Below, in pieces: positions 55,215 through 64,000 of a DNA stretch of 64,000 nucleotides. Where the stretch lies: positions 124,001-188,000 of the forward strand of contig NZ_FOTB01000006.1 of assembly GCF_900114445.1 (NCBI RefSeq). Direction: 5' to 3'. Made by a program: the position numbers and the translations under genes. This stretch comes from Salinicoccus halodurans (GTDB taxonomy: Bacteria > Bacillota > Bacilli > Staphylococcales > Salinicoccaceae). The notes under the pieces are model-generated. The model did not search any database. It had not been told where the DNA came from and was given only the letters and a program-made list of their open reading frames with translations. The number at the start of each line of letters is the position of its first letter. Within the stretch, counting starts at the first letter, position 1.

Positions 55215-55832
55215 ATGAGTTTGAAGAAATATCTGCTTGCGGGCGGGTTGTCCACAGTACTGCTGCTGGCCGCATGCGGAGGCGCAGATTCTTCTGAAGA
55301 AGATGGGACAGAAGAAAACTCAGGTGAAGAAACTTCAGAAGATTCCGGAAATGATGAAAGCACAGATGTCTCCTACTCCGGGCAATACGGTGAGTATAAT
55401 GTATTAGATTTCAGCCAGTATTCAATCGAACCGCCGGAAGGTGAAAACGAAGAAGAAACTTCAGAGGGCGAAGAAACAGGACCGACAGAAGTCGTCGTAA
55501 TTGAATTTGAGTTCACAAACAACTCAGATGTTGCCACAGCTCCACAGGAAGCCTTCGGACTTGATCTCGCTGTCAGACAGATGGACGGTGATTCAGAAGT
55601 GCCGCTCGATAACCTTACGATGGATCTTCCTGAAGACTACGAGAAAAGCGAAGAAGCCACTGCAGCCACTGAAATGATAGATCCGGGGGAATCTGCAACA
55701 GCAGTCGTAGCCTACGGCCCATTGGATCCCGAACTTGAAACAGTTCTGCAGAGCCGTGAAAACCCTATGGCAGAAGAAAGTTCAGAACCACTCGACCACA
55801 CTATTGAATTAGAAGGTTCATCAGAAGAATGA
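55215..55832 (+). CDS. DUF5067-type lipoprotein
   Basis: A lipoprotein signal (LKKYLLAGGLSTVLLLAACG, lipobox LAAC) is followed by an acidic Ser/Glu/Asp linker (about 24-50) and an Ig-like domain of the DUF5067 type (about 55-185), with VVVIEFEFTNNSDVATAP and IDPGESATAVVAYGP. 205 aa, surface-exposed, function unknown. AGGGGGT ribosome site. TTGATT/TATACT with 16-base spacing (55153-55180) is a likely sigma-A promoter. The signal and linker closely resemble the tiny lipoprotein at 43210. Confidence 0.83.
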   Translation: MSLKKYLLAGGLSTVLLLAACGGADSSEEDGTEENSGEETSEDSGNDESTDVSYSGQYGEYNVLDFSQYSIEPPEGENEEETSEGEETGPTEVVVIEFEFTNNSDVATAPQEAFGLDLAVRQMDGDSEVPLDNLTMDLPEDYEKSEEATAATEMIDPGESATAVVAYGPLDPELETVLQSRENPMAEESSEPLDHTIELEGSSEE

Positions 55833-55840
55833 CATTCCAA

Positions 55841-55872
55841 TCATACCTCCTGCTTTAAAACAGGAGGTATTT
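55841..55872 (+). terminator. Terminator after the DUF5067-type lipoprotein
   Basis: ATACCTCCTG / CAGGAGGTAT perfect stem, 8-base loop, then TTTTAAAT. Confidence 0.75.
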
Positions 55873-55890
55873 TAAATAGGCAGGTAAAAT

Positions 55891-56670
55891 ATGATAATCA
55901 CTACAGGTGGCAGGTCAAACCAAAAATCAGTACAGCAGGCCCTTACTCTGGCGGACAAATACGACTATCCCTACATAGAACGAAACAAACAGAGCACCGA
56001 CACTTTATTCAACATACATCAGACCGATATCGCCATAGTAGGAAAAGAAAGATTAACGATCATCCCCTTTTCAACAAAAGAACCGATATACTTCCACCCT
56101 AGCCTTTCGATGATCAGGGCAAAACGGTTGCTCAAGGGAGAAAAGGATACTTTCATAGAAGCAGCCGGAATAAAAGAAAATATGAGTGTATTGGACTGTA
56201 CTATGGGGCTTGCATCAGACAGCATCATTGCGAGTATGATCACGAATAATAAAAATACGGTCACTGCACTCGAAGCCAATCCGCTGCTCCATATGATGGT
56301 AACCGAAGGATTAAAAATCTACCATAGTAATACTATAGAAATCCAAGAAGCAATGAGGCGGATCAAAACCATTCATGTGAATCATACCGCTTACCTCAAG
56401 TCCCTCCCCGACAACAGTTTCGACATCGTATACTTCGACCCCATGTTCAGGGAAACGATTGAATCTTCCAGCGCCATCAGAAAAATCAATGAGCAGACTT
56501 TTAAGTATGACCTAAGTTCTAAAACAGTGGAAGAAGCAAAAAGAGTCGCAAAACAACGCATAGTATTAAAAGACCATTGGAAAAGTCAAAGGTTTGAAAC
56601 GCTGGGGTTCGAACGTATCAAAAGAAAAACAAGCCAGGTGAATTATGGAATTATAGATATGGGTAAATGA
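55891..56670 (+). CDS. RsmJ/YpiP-like SAM methyltransferase
   Basis: A class I SAM methyltransferase of the PF04445 (RsmJ/YpiP) family, 259 aa. Motif I is VLDCTMGLASDSIIAS (about residues 106-121). The acidic end of strand 2 is in VTALEANPLLHMM, and the catalytic-type DIVYFDPMFRETIE resembles the DPMYP of RsmJ. RsmJ of E. coli makes m2G1516 in 16S rRNA, but the Gram-positive group has no firmly assigned substrate known to me. GGCAGGTAA is a weak ribosome site. Confidence 0.8.
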   Translation: MIITTGGRSNQKSVQQALTLADKYDYPYIERNKQSTDTLFNIHQTDIAIVGKERLTIIPFSTKEPIYFHPSLSMIRAKRLLKGEKDTFIEAAGIKENMSVLDCTMGLASDSIIASMITNNKNTVTALEANPLLHMMVTEGLKIYHSNTIEIQEAMRRIKTIHVNHTAYLKSLPDNSFDIVYFDPMFRETIESSSAIRKINEQTFKYDLSSKTVEEAKRVAKQRIVLKDHWKSQRFETLGFERIKRKTSQVNYGIIDMGK

Positions 56671-56791
56671 ATGAAATAATAAACTTAAAATAATGTTCAA
56701 GTTAATGTGTTGAGGAAACTAATCCATTTAAATATTACACACATTCTAATGACGATTTTTTAAATATATCATTTTCCTTTTTTATGAATCT

Positions 56792-56820
56792 AAAAAACAC
56801 CAGGTTTGACTAACCTGGTG
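56792..56820 (-). terminator. Terminator of the fad operon
   Basis: On the minus strand CACCAGGTT-AGTCA-AACCTGGTG followed by six T, 100 bases past the fadA stop. The rest of 56671-56919 is AT-rich with no gene visible. Confidence 0.8.
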
Positions 56821-56919
56821 CAAATAATTTCTTCATTAATTTTTAATGTACCAGTGTCTCTTATATTGTATACATTCATGAAATACACAATCATAATGAT
56901 ATACTAACATGATGTTTAA

Positions 56920-58107
56920 CTATCTAACATATTCAAATATGCCTGCCGCGCCCATACCTACTCCGATGCACATGGTTACCATGCCATACTTGGAATCTGG
57001 TCTTTTTTTCATTTCAGCAAGCAGTCTGGCTGTCAGCATTGCACCTGATGCTCCAAGAGGATGACCTAGAGAAATCGCTCCTCCATTAACATTCGTTTTA
57101 TTAATATCTAATCCTGCCTGTCTGATTGAGGCGACAGTTTGTGATGCAAATGCTTCATTCAGTTCAATCAGATCCATATCATCAACAGTTAGACCGGATA
57201 ATTTTAGTACTTCCGGAATGGCATAAGCCGGCCCGATTCCCATGACTTTAGGATCCACGCCGACTGCCTTGAAACCGACAAACCGTGCAACAGGTGTAAC
57301 GCCCAATTCTTTAACCTTGTCTCCGGACATCACAACTACAAAACCTGAACCGTCTGTTAGAGGAGCGGATGAACCGGCTGTTACTGTCCCATCTGCTTTG
57401 AATACAGTAGGTAACTTCGCTAAAGTTTCCATGCTTGTATCCGGACGCACAAGTTCGTCAGTTTCAAATACGTCTTTTGTCACTACGGGACCGTTATTAT
57501 CATATGAGACTTCATTTACATCAATTGGAATGATTTCATCATCAAATCTCCCTGATTCCTGGGCACTTTTAGCACGTTGGTGACTCTGAACAGAATAAGC
57601 ATCCTGATCTTCCCGTGATACTTTATATTCTTCAGCTACCATCTCGGCAGTCAGACCCATTGGATAGGACACTCCAGTATCCTCATCCTGAAGCAATGGA
57701 TTGTTGGTCGGCTCATTACCTCCCATTGGGACAGCACTCATCAATTCAACTCCCCCGGCCACTAGAATATCAGCCTGGTCAGACTTGATCTGGTTAGCTG
57801 CGATCGCGATTGTTTGAAGTCCTGAAGAACAGTAACGGTTCACAGTCTGACCAGGAACTTTGTTGGACATCCCGGCAAGCAACGCAATCGAACGTGCAAT
57901 ATTTTGACCCTGCAAGCCCTCAGGAAAGGAATTCCCGACGATAACATCCTGTACCATATCGGGATTGAATTGACCATCCACTCTACCAAGCACGCCTTTT
58001 AATACTTGTGCTGCCACCTCGTCCGGTCTTTCGTGGGCCATTGCACCGTTTAATTTCCCTCTGCCAGCTGCAGAACGTCCATAAGCTACTATATATGCAT
58101 CTTGCAT
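56920..58107 (-). CDS. fadA: Acetyl-CoA acyltransferase (3-ketoacyl-CoA thiolase)
   Basis: Last beta-oxidation step: thiolysis of 3-ketoacyl-CoA. 395 aa. The nucleophile Cys is in NRYCSSGLQTIA (near residue 90). The C-terminal NGGAISLGHPLGASGA His and the acid/base Cys in MVTMCIGVGMGAAGIFE are intact. It is the last gene of the fad operon, 32 bases after fadB, and the order matches S. aureus fadXEDBA. Confidence 0.96.
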   Translation of the reverse strand: MQDAYIVAYGRSAAGRGKLNGAMAHERPDEVAAQVLKGVLGRVDGQFNPDMVQDVIVGNSFPEGLQGQNIARSIALLAGMSNKVPGQTVNRYCSSGLQTIAIAANQIKSDQADILVAGGVELMSAVPMGGNEPTNNPLLQDEDTGVSYPMGLTAEMVAEEYKVSREDQDAYSVQSHQRAKSAQESGRFDDEIIPIDVNEVSYDNNGPVVTKDVFETDELVRPDTSMETLAKLPTVFKADGTVTAGSSAPLTDGSGFVVVMSGDKVKELGVTPVARFVGFKAVGVDPKVMGIGPAYAIPEVLKLSGLTVDDMDLIELNEAFASQTVASIRQAGLDINKTNVNGGAISLGHPLGASGAMLTARLLAEMKKRPDSKYGMVTMCIGVGMGAAGIFEYVR

Positions 58108-58139
58108 TAACTTTCATCCTTTCTCTGTTTCCACGATTT

Positions 58140-60398
58140 TTAATTTCGCAAAGGCTTGCCTGTATCCAGCATATGAGTAATTCGATTGTAAGTTTTTTCG
58201 TCTTGTAACAGCATTAAGAATTTTTGCTTTTCAAGTTTTTGAAGGTACCTTTGATTAATATACGTGTTACGCGGCAGATCTCCTCCGGATAAAACATCTG
58301 CAACACTCAAAGTGATTTTATAATCATGATCACTTATAAAGTTTCCAACGCGTTGAGCATCTAATTGTCCTTGAGCGAGCGCTTTATAGTCTCTGCCTAA
58401 AGCAAAATATTTTAATTCCGGTTTTGGAACGTAATTGGTTTCCGATTCAAACCGTGCTCTATTTAATGCAACTTCCACTCTTTTCTCTGTATTCAATATA
58501 ATTGTGTCAGTATCTCTCAAATAACCATACCGCAGCGCTTCATAAGCGTTCGTTGATACTTTTGCAAAACCTACAGTAGTCAGTACTTTAGTCATCGATT
58601 CCTGTTTATCATTGTGCTTGTGGGAGGCCCCAAGTATCCGGTCTGCCATTTCGGCAAGCCCCCCACCGCTTGGCAGCAGTCCAACTCCCGCTTCCACGAG
58701 TCCCATATATGTTTCACTTGCAGCTACTACAAAAGGTGAATGAAGAATCAATTCACAACCACCGCCCAGAGATTTCCCCTGAACTGCAGTAACAACTGGT
58801 TTGAGTGCATATTTTAAGCGGTTGAAACTCTCGTGCAGTTTTTCAATCGCCGGGCCCACGGTCTCTTCCACTATGTTTTCTTCATGTGCTTTTTTCATCA
58901 GATATAAGTTGGCACCGACACTAAAGTTATTTCCATCTGCATATATCACCATGCTTGAGTAATCCTCATTTTCCAAAAGATCGATTGATTCAATTAAGTC
59001 ATCAGCAAAGCCGTCTGTAATAATATTATTCATACTTTGTAATTTCAATATCAGTTGGTCTCTATTTGCAACAGCAAGTTTGGAGTCTTCCCTATTCCAT
59101 ATTTCACTCTCTATAAACTCTGATACTGGTGTCACACGCTCAATCGACTCACCTTCGGAATAAAAAGGCGTATTGCGCTCTTCTATCCATTCTGGTAATT
59201 CTCCCATTTCCTTTTGCATGCGTTCTTTAACGCGCTCGAAACCCATCAGATCCCAAAGTTGGAATGGCCCTTTTTTCCAGTTGAACCCCCATACCACTGC
59301 ACGGTCTATATCTTTAAAATCTGTTGCCGCTTTTGGTACATTCAAAGCACAATAGTAGAAATTGTTTCTAAGGGTTTCCCATAAGAATCTTCCCGCTTCA
59401 TCTTCCGCGTTATAGATTGCATTCATATTCTCTTTTAAGTCTTTACTGAAACTGCCCAGCAACTCAAATTCCGGTTTTTCCGGTTGTACATATTCATTGC
59501 TTTCAGGATCAAAAACGAGAAGTGATTTCTTTTCTTTTTTATAAAATCCCTGCTTGGTTTTTCTGCCCAATGCACCATTTTCCATCAGTTTTTCTGCAAT
59601 TCTTGTATTATGGAAAAACTCTTTTTCTTCCGGAATTTGCTGCAGACCTTTAATCACTGTTACCGCAATATCAAGCCCTACCAGATCCACCAGACCATAC
59701 GTACCAAGACTTGGACGCCCGATACTCCGCCCCGTCAATGCATCGACTTCTGCAATCGAGAAGCCTTTTTCTTCTGCACGATACATAACGTCATTCATTG
59801 TCTGTGTTCCTACACGGTTAGCAACAAATGCAGGCACATCATTTGCTATGACTACACCTTTTCCCAGCACATCTTCAGCAAACGCCTGTGCTTTATCTAT
59901 TACTTTCGAATTTGTTCCAGGACCAGGGATCACTTCTACAAGCTTCATGATACGAGGTGGGTTGAAGAAGTGCATACCGAAAAATCTTTCCTGCTCCTTA
60001 TCATTAAATACTTTGGATATGGCCTTGATTGGAATACCTGAAGTATTTGTTGCAAATAAGGCATCATCTTTGGCAACACTTCTCACCTGGTCCCAAATTT
60101 CATGCTTTATATCCAATTCTTCTTTTACAGCTTCGATAAAGATATCCGAATCATTCCGCTCGGATAGATCCTCTTCAAAATTGCCATAAGTCAAATTAGA
60201 GGCAAAGTCTAAATTAAATAATTGCGGTTTTTTCGAATCAGTTATCATATCATACGATTTTTTTGAAATTTTGTTTGGATTATTTTCATCAATCCTCATG
60301 TCCAACAACTTTACTTTTAAACCTGCGTTTACAAGCAGTGCAGCAATTTGACTGCCCATCAGTCCTGCACCTAAAACGGTTGCTTTTCTTATCATCAT
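58140..60398 (-). CDS. fadB: 3-Hydroxyacyl-CoA dehydrogenase/enoyl-CoA hydratase (FadN type)
   Basis: Bifunctional beta-oxidation protein with the dehydrogenase first, as in B. subtilis FadN and opposite to E. coli FadB. The NAD motif ATVLGAGLMGSQIAALLVNAG is at the N-terminus, followed by GMHFFNPPRIMKLVEVIPG, NDVPAFVANRVGTQ and GTYGLVDLVG. The crotonase part (about 480-690) carries GNNFSVGANL and QGKSLGGGCELILHS. ATG 60398 follows GGAGG by seven bases; 752 aa. Confidence 0.94.
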   Translation of the reverse strand: MMIRKATVLGAGLMGSQIAALLVNAGLKVKLLDMRIDENNPNKISKKSYDMITDSKKPQLFNLDFASNLTYGNFEEDLSERNDSDIFIEAVKEELDIKHEIWDQVRSVAKDDALFATNTSGIPIKAISKVFNDKEQERFFGMHFFNPPRIMKLVEVIPGPGTNSKVIDKAQAFAEDVLGKGVVIANDVPAFVANRVGTQTMNDVMYRAEEKGFSIAEVDALTGRSIGRPSLGTYGLVDLVGLDIAVTVIKGLQQIPEEKEFFHNTRIAEKLMENGALGRKTKQGFYKKEKKSLLVFDPESNEYVQPEKPEFELLGSFSKDLKENMNAIYNAEDEAGRFLWETLRNNFYYCALNVPKAATDFKDIDRAVVWGFNWKKGPFQLWDLMGFERVKERMQKEMGELPEWIEERNTPFYSEGESIERVTPVSEFIESEIWNREDSKLAVANRDQLILKLQSMNNIITDGFADDLIESIDLLENEDYSSMVIYADGNNFSVGANLYLMKKAHEENIVEETVGPAIEKLHESFNRLKYALKPVVTAVQGKSLGGGCELILHSPFVVAASETYMGLVEAGVGLLPSGGGLAEMADRILGASHKHNDKQESMTKVLTTVGFAKVSTNAYEALRYGYLRDTDTIILNTEKRVEVALNRARFESETNYVPKPELKYFALGRDYKALAQGQLDAQRVGNFISDHDYKITLSVADVLSGGDLPRNTYINQRYLQKLEKQKFLMLLQDEKTYNRITHMLDTGKPLRN

Positions 60399-60450
60399 GA
60401 AATAACCTCCATATTTTTTGTATCTGAAATTCATTTACCACTCACGCTGA

Positions 60451-61656
60451 TTAAATAAAAGCAGAGTCACCCGTTAATGCTCTTCCAATAACCAGTGCAT
60501 TAATTTCGTGAGTTCCCTCATATGTGTAAACCGCTTCTGCATCAGAGAAAAATCGCGCAATATCATATTCGGCAAGAATGCCATTGCCTCCTGTAATCCC
60601 CCGTCCCATTGCAACAGAATCCCTTAATCTTAAGGCGTTCATCATTTTTGCAGTTGAAGTGGCCACTTCATCATATTCCCCATTCTCCTGCATCCGGGCC
60701 AATTGCGCAGATAAAGCCATCGCATGAGATAAGTTCCCCTGCATCATTGCCAGTTTTTCCTGTATTAATTGATATTTACTGATTTCTTTGCCAAACTGTT
60801 TACGTTTTGTCACATAATCCAGTGTAGCCCTCAAGGCTCCGGCCAATGCTCCTGTTGCCATATAGGCCACACCCGCACGTGTTGAATACAACACTTTCGC
60901 AATATCTTTAAAAGTATTAATGTTTTGTAATCTGTCTTCTTCTTTTACGACAACATTGTTTAAGTGAATATTGGCATTCGGAATGATTCTTAAAGCGATT
61001 TTATTTTCGATGATATCTATATCCACACCGTCTTGTTCAGGTTTAATTATAAAACCTTTAGGTTTACCTGTATCCACATCTACGGCAAAAACTGGAATGA
61101 CATCTGAAAGATTGGCGCCGCCAATCCATTTTTTCGCTCCGTTTATAATCCATTTATCTCCCTCGCGCTTAGCCGTAGTTTCTAAACCACCAGCTACATC
61201 CGATCCATGTTCAGGTTCGGTTAGAGCAAAACAAGTTCTCAGTTCATGGGACTGTAACTTTGGTACATAGTATGCCACCTGTTCTTTACTGCCGCCAAAC
61301 AGAAATGCATTGTGTCCGAGCCCGTGATGTACCCCAAGCACGGTTACCAGTGATACATCAAATCTTGCAATTGTATATGACAGAAAGAACTGAAACATTT
61401 GACTTGTTGTTCTCGCGCCTTCTCTACCTTCAAAAAGCAATGGATTATTAAAGTAATTCAATTTCCCCATATCGTTGAAAAAGTCTTCAGGCACCGTTGC
61501 ATTGATCCAGTGTTCATTGATTGAATCACGGTACTTTTCTTCTAACATATCATTGAGTTGTTTTAGAAATTGAACTTCTCCTTCTGTTAATTCTTTAGAA
61601 ATACTTAATAAGTCTTCCGGATATAATTCCTTTAGCAATTCTTGTTTTGTTGACAT
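60451..61656 (-). CDS. fadD: Acyl-CoA dehydrogenase
   Basis: FAD enzyme forming trans-2-enoyl-CoA. 401 aa. FALTEPEHGSDVAGGLETTA, KWIIN-GAKKWIGGA, RKQFGKEISKYQLIQEKLAMM and GGNGI are present. The catalytic Glu is in VYTYEGTHEINALVIGR, a placement seen in the glutaryl-CoA dehydrogenase and plant ACX4 branch. The symbol follows S. aureus usage, where fadD is this dehydrogenase (fadE in E. coli). It lies 52 bases before fadB. Confidence 0.92.
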   Translation of the reverse strand: MSTKQELLKELYPEDLLSISKELTEGEVQFLKQLNDMLEEKYRDSINEHWINATVPEDFFNDMGKLNYFNNPLLFEGREGARTTSQMFQFFLSYTIARFDVSLVTVLGVHHGLGHNAFLFGGSKEQVAYYVPKLQSHELRTCFALTEPEHGSDVAGGLETTAKREGDKWIINGAKKWIGGANLSDVIPVFAVDVDTGKPKGFIIKPEQDGVDIDIIENKIALRIIPNANIHLNNVVVKEEDRLQNINTFKDIAKVLYSTRAGVAYMATGALAGALRATLDYVTKRKQFGKEISKYQLIQEKLAMMQGNLSHAMALSAQLARMQENGEYDEVATSTAKMMNALRLRDSVAMGRGITGGNGILAEYDIARFFSDAEAVYTYEGTHEINALVIGRALTGDSAFI

Positions 61657-61704
61657 ATTATGTCCTCCATCTCTTTATGATAACGCTTACAAAATATAAC
61701 TTGT

Positions 61705-63228
61705 TTAAGCTAATTCATCTTCCTGCTTTTCTGCCTGTGCTTTTTGGTTCATCATTTTTTGCAATGCCATTCTGTCAGGTTTTGCAGTTGAGTTTAATGG
61801 AATCTCATCGAGTTTCAAATACATTTTCGGTATTTTGTATCCTGCCAGACGCTCCCTCACATATTCGTCCAATTTAGAGTCGAACTCCGAATCATCTTCT
61901 TGCAAAACTACTACAGCAGAAACGGATTCTCCAAATTTAAGACTCTTATACCCCACTACTACAGTTTGCCGGACAAGCGGGTGTTCTGATAATACAGCTT
62001 CCACTTCGGACGGGAGGACATTTTCACCACCTGTAATAATGAGTTCCTTCTTCCGATTGATGATGAATACATCCCCCTCTTCATCTTTTCGGGCTAGATC
62101 ACCAGTGAGAAAATAACCGTCTGCAAATGATTTTTCTGTTTCTTCCGGTTTATTCCAATAACCTGGTGTAACGTTTTTGCCTTTTACAGCCAGTTCCCCT
62201 ATTTCACCAGTTTCAACGTCGTTATGATCTTCATCCACAATACGCATATCCACATACATAACAGGTTTGCCAATACTCATTGGTTTTTTGATTGCATTAT
62301 GTGGTGTATTAACCATGGCAAGCGGTGCTTCGGTTAAACCATATCCATTGATTAATGTGTAACCCATACTTTCGAATTTTTTCTGTACAGCCGGGAGGGG
62401 CACAGAACCTCCTTGTATTAAAAATTCAATATTTTTGAAATTCTTAATATCAAAATTATCAGCTACTAACATGCCATAATACATAGTTGGTATCAGGATT
62501 AAATAATTCGGCTGGTACTTTGCCATGAGCTCATTTAATTCCCCACCGTCGAAATAGCGATGCAGAATCAATGTTCCGCCTGCCATTATTAAAGGCAGAG
62601 CTAAATCATTAAATCCTAGTACGTGAAACATTGGAGTCGATATAATCGTTGAATAACTGGAATTTATTTTATAAGTTAATGCTGTATTAATCACATTACT
62701 GACAAACGAATCGTAAGTGAACATAACCCCTTTTGGTAAGCCTGTCGTTCCGCTCGTATATATTAAGGATGCAAGGTCATCGCTTTCTACATCAACACTT
62801 TTAAATGGCCGATGGTGTTCAGGATTAACAATTTCATCATATTCCGGTGAATCAATATCCATATGGATCAGCTGTTCTGGAATCCCTTTCAGGGATTCCA
62901 GATGATTTGAGGCATAAAAAATCAACTTGGCACCAGAATCAGAAATAACACTTTCAATCTCCATAGGCTTCAGCCGCCAATTTATAGGCAGGAAAACAGC
63001 TCCCATTTTAAAAGAAGCGAATAACATATCTAATATTGCCACATCGTTTGGTGCAAATATACCAACGACATCCCCACGTTTTATTCCCTGATCCTGCAAA
63101 TAATTCGCTAAATTCTCAGCACGGATGTTTAAATCCTGATACGACCATTCCGTCCCTTTTCCAGGGTCAATAACTGCCGCTTTCACTTCGTCATAATTTG
63201 ATCTTGTTTTAATCCAATCATAATTCAT
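61705..63228 (-). CDS. fadE: Fatty-acyl-CoA synthetase (AMP-forming)
   Basis: ANL-family acyl-CoA ligase, 507 aa. The ATP motif is LIYTSGTTGLPKGVMFTYDS, followed by LINGYGLTEAPLAMV, FLTGDLARKDEEGDVFI, NRKKELIITGGENVLPSEVE and a C-terminal Lys in PLNSTAKPDRMALQK. Note STAKPDR where most have SGKxxR/LR; the Lys is kept. Fatty-acid specificity is inferred from operon position. The symbol follows the S. aureus fadXEDBA order. 48 bases separate it from the dehydrogenase gene. Confidence 0.9.
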   Translation of the reverse strand: MNYDWIKTRSNYDEVKAAVIDPGKGTEWSYQDLNIRAENLANYLQDQGIKRGDVVGIFAPNDVAILDMLFASFKMGAVFLPINWRLKPMEIESVISDSGAKLIFYASNHLESLKGIPEQLIHMDIDSPEYDEIVNPEHHRPFKSVDVESDDLASLIYTSGTTGLPKGVMFTYDSFVSNVINTALTYKINSSYSTIISTPMFHVLGFNDLALPLIMAGGTLILHRYFDGGELNELMAKYQPNYLILIPTMYYGMLVADNFDIKNFKNIEFLIQGGSVPLPAVQKKFESMGYTLINGYGLTEAPLAMVNTPHNAIKKPMSIGKPVMYVDMRIVDEDHNDVETGEIGELAVKGKNVTPGYWNKPEETEKSFADGYFLTGDLARKDEEGDVFIINRKKELIITGGENVLPSEVEAVLSEHPLVRQTVVVGYKSLKFGESVSAVVVLQEDDSEFDSKLDEYVRERLAGYKIPKMYLKLDEIPLNSTAKPDRMALQKMMNQKAQAEKQEDELA

Positions 63229-63255
63229 ATTTATCTTCCCCTTTGTTAATATGCT

Positions 63256-64000
63256 TCAATTTTTAATCGATTGCTTCAATTTCCCCCAATTGTTTTGGTA
63301 GATGTCCTCATCCATTATTTTAAGTTCATCAGAAATAAGTGGAACAAAATCCATTTTTTCCAGAATTTCCTTTTGTAAATCCAATCCTGGTGCAATTTCA
63401 ATTAATTTCAAACCTTCATCAACCAGCTCAAAAACAGCCCTTTCAGTCACATAAAAAACCTGCTGGTTCAACTCTCTAGAGTAAGCGGCATTGAAATCCA
63501 CATTTTGAACATTTTCTACAAATTTATGTGACTCCCCCTCACGTTCAATAATCAGCTGATTATTCTCACAGATAGTTTCGCTTCCCACGACCAAAGTTCC
63601 TGAAAAAATAATAGTTTTTACTGTCTGACTGATGTCTATGAACCCACCGCTTCCACTCATTTTATTACCGAAGCTAGAAACATTCACATTTCCAAACCGA
63701 TCGATTTCTGCAAAACTGAGATACGCTATATCCAGTCCGCCATTGTATATAAAATCCCATGTCATATCATGACGCATTCTTGCATCCAGATTATAGTTCA
63801 TGCCGAAGTTATTTTTGCTGCCGATGACTCCCCCGAATACACCAGTATCAATATTAAGCTGCACCAGGTCTTCCACCTGTTCTTCTATTAATAAGTTTGA
63901 CAGCTCATTATTTATACCAAAACCAATACTTACTACATTCCCTTCATTTAAAAACTGTGCAGACCGTCTTAAGATAATTTTGCGGGAACTGAGTTCAATA
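63256..64000 (-). CDS. fadX: Family I CoA-transferase (N-terminal part outside window)
   Basis: The C-terminal part of a fused-subunit acyl-CoA:acetate/3-ketoacid CoA-transferase (YdiF type), first visible gene of the fad operon. The frame is open to 64000, beyond the apparent start at 63876, which is an internal GTG. Visible: VVSIGFGINNE, then LNIDTGVFGGVIGS, NGGLDIAYLSFAEIDRFGNVNVS, GSGGFIDISQ and VERAVFEL-like VTERAVFEL. Related enzymes have a catalytic Glu at the Asp of LNIDTG, so the thioester-forming residue appears changed. It lies 28 bases before the ligase gene. Confidence 0.85.
   Translation of the reverse strand, partial: IELSSRKIILRRSAQFLNEGNVVSIGFGINNELSNLLIEEQVEDLVQLNIDTGVFGGVIGSKNNFGMNYNLDARMRHDMTWDFIYNGGLDIAYLSFAEIDRFGNVNVSSFGNKMSGSGGFIDISQTVKTIIFSGTLVVGSETICENNQLIIEREGESHKFVENVQNVDFNAAYSRELNQQVFYVTERAVFELVDEGLKLIEIAPGLDLQKEILEKMDFVPLISDELKIMDEDIYQNNWGKLKQSIKN

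Noticed and set aside
1-64000. CRISPR arrays, insertion sequences, prophage genes, tRNA or rRNA genes
   Set aside because: No regularly spaced repeats, transposase or integrase motifs, phage structural proteins or cloverleaf/rRNA signatures were recognised on either strand.

Overview
The window is a contiguous piece of a low-to-mid GC Firmicutes chromosome. It most likely comes from the Staphylococcaceae sensu lato, in the Salinicoccus/Jeotgalicoccus area. Gene order matches Staphylococcus and the ytx/ytp/ytq block of Bacillus subtilis: aroA-ccpA beside acsA/acuABC, pepV-dat, metK divergent from pckA, menFDHB divergent from menA, and a fad operon ordered like S. aureus fadXEDBA. Genus is inferred from protein similarity and GC feel, not from any rRNA. 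No rRNA, tRNA, insertion sequence, prophage or CRISPR array was seen.

Layout. 1-2.0 kb: 3' part of a class A penicillin-binding protein with a poly-aspartate tail. 2.0-8.1 kb: fhs, then acsA divergent from acuABC (acetate activation and its acetylation control). 8.1-19.6 kb: a long minus-strand run with ccpA, aroA, ytxHG, murC, a degenerate SftA-like protein, ytpR, ytpQ, a PfoR-like membrane protein, an M42 peptidase and a MalY/PatB lyase. 19.7-26.9 kb: trmB, a ytmP-like kinase, dat, pepV, a repeat protein resembling LEA proteins, rsuA and murJ. 27.0-36.8 kb: ytfP, leuS under a T-box, ogt, an ABC exporter, the tRNA-modification pair ytqA/mnmM, a ytpA-like hydrolase and a gamma carbonic anhydrase. 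36.9-43.4 kb: proline dehydrogenase, an FAD/NAD(P) protein, two crcB genes, an aldehyde dehydrogenase, a NERD protein and small unknowns. 43.4-47.4 kb: metK under a SAM-I riboswitch, pckA, ytkD, yidD. 47.4-54.5 kb: menaquinone genes. 54.5-56.7 kb: a small unknown, a DUF5067-type lipoprotein and a methyltransferase. 56.9-64.0 kb: the fad beta-oxidation operon, which runs off the right edge.

How the genes work together. Central carbon control is concentrated here: CcpA with a cre-like site over its own promoter, acetate activation (AcsA) with its acetylase and deacetylase, PEP carboxykinase with a CcpN-like box over its -10, proline catabolism and fatty-acid oxidation. Envelope functions recur (PBP, MurC, MurJ, Dat). 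Three candidate sigma-B promoters, all with a 13-base spacer, precede ytxGH, the LEA-like repeat protein and a tiny acidic lipoprotein, pointing to a local general-stress regulon.

There is no obvious new multi-gene system. The items most worth a second look are proteins that keep a family fold but have lost key residues: an SftA-like protein without Walker A, a YtpA-like hydrolase whose nucleophile Ser is Gly, an AroA whose chorismate mutase loop is deleted, and a FadX with Asp where the catalytic Glu is expected. Several apparent regulatory leaders also stand out.
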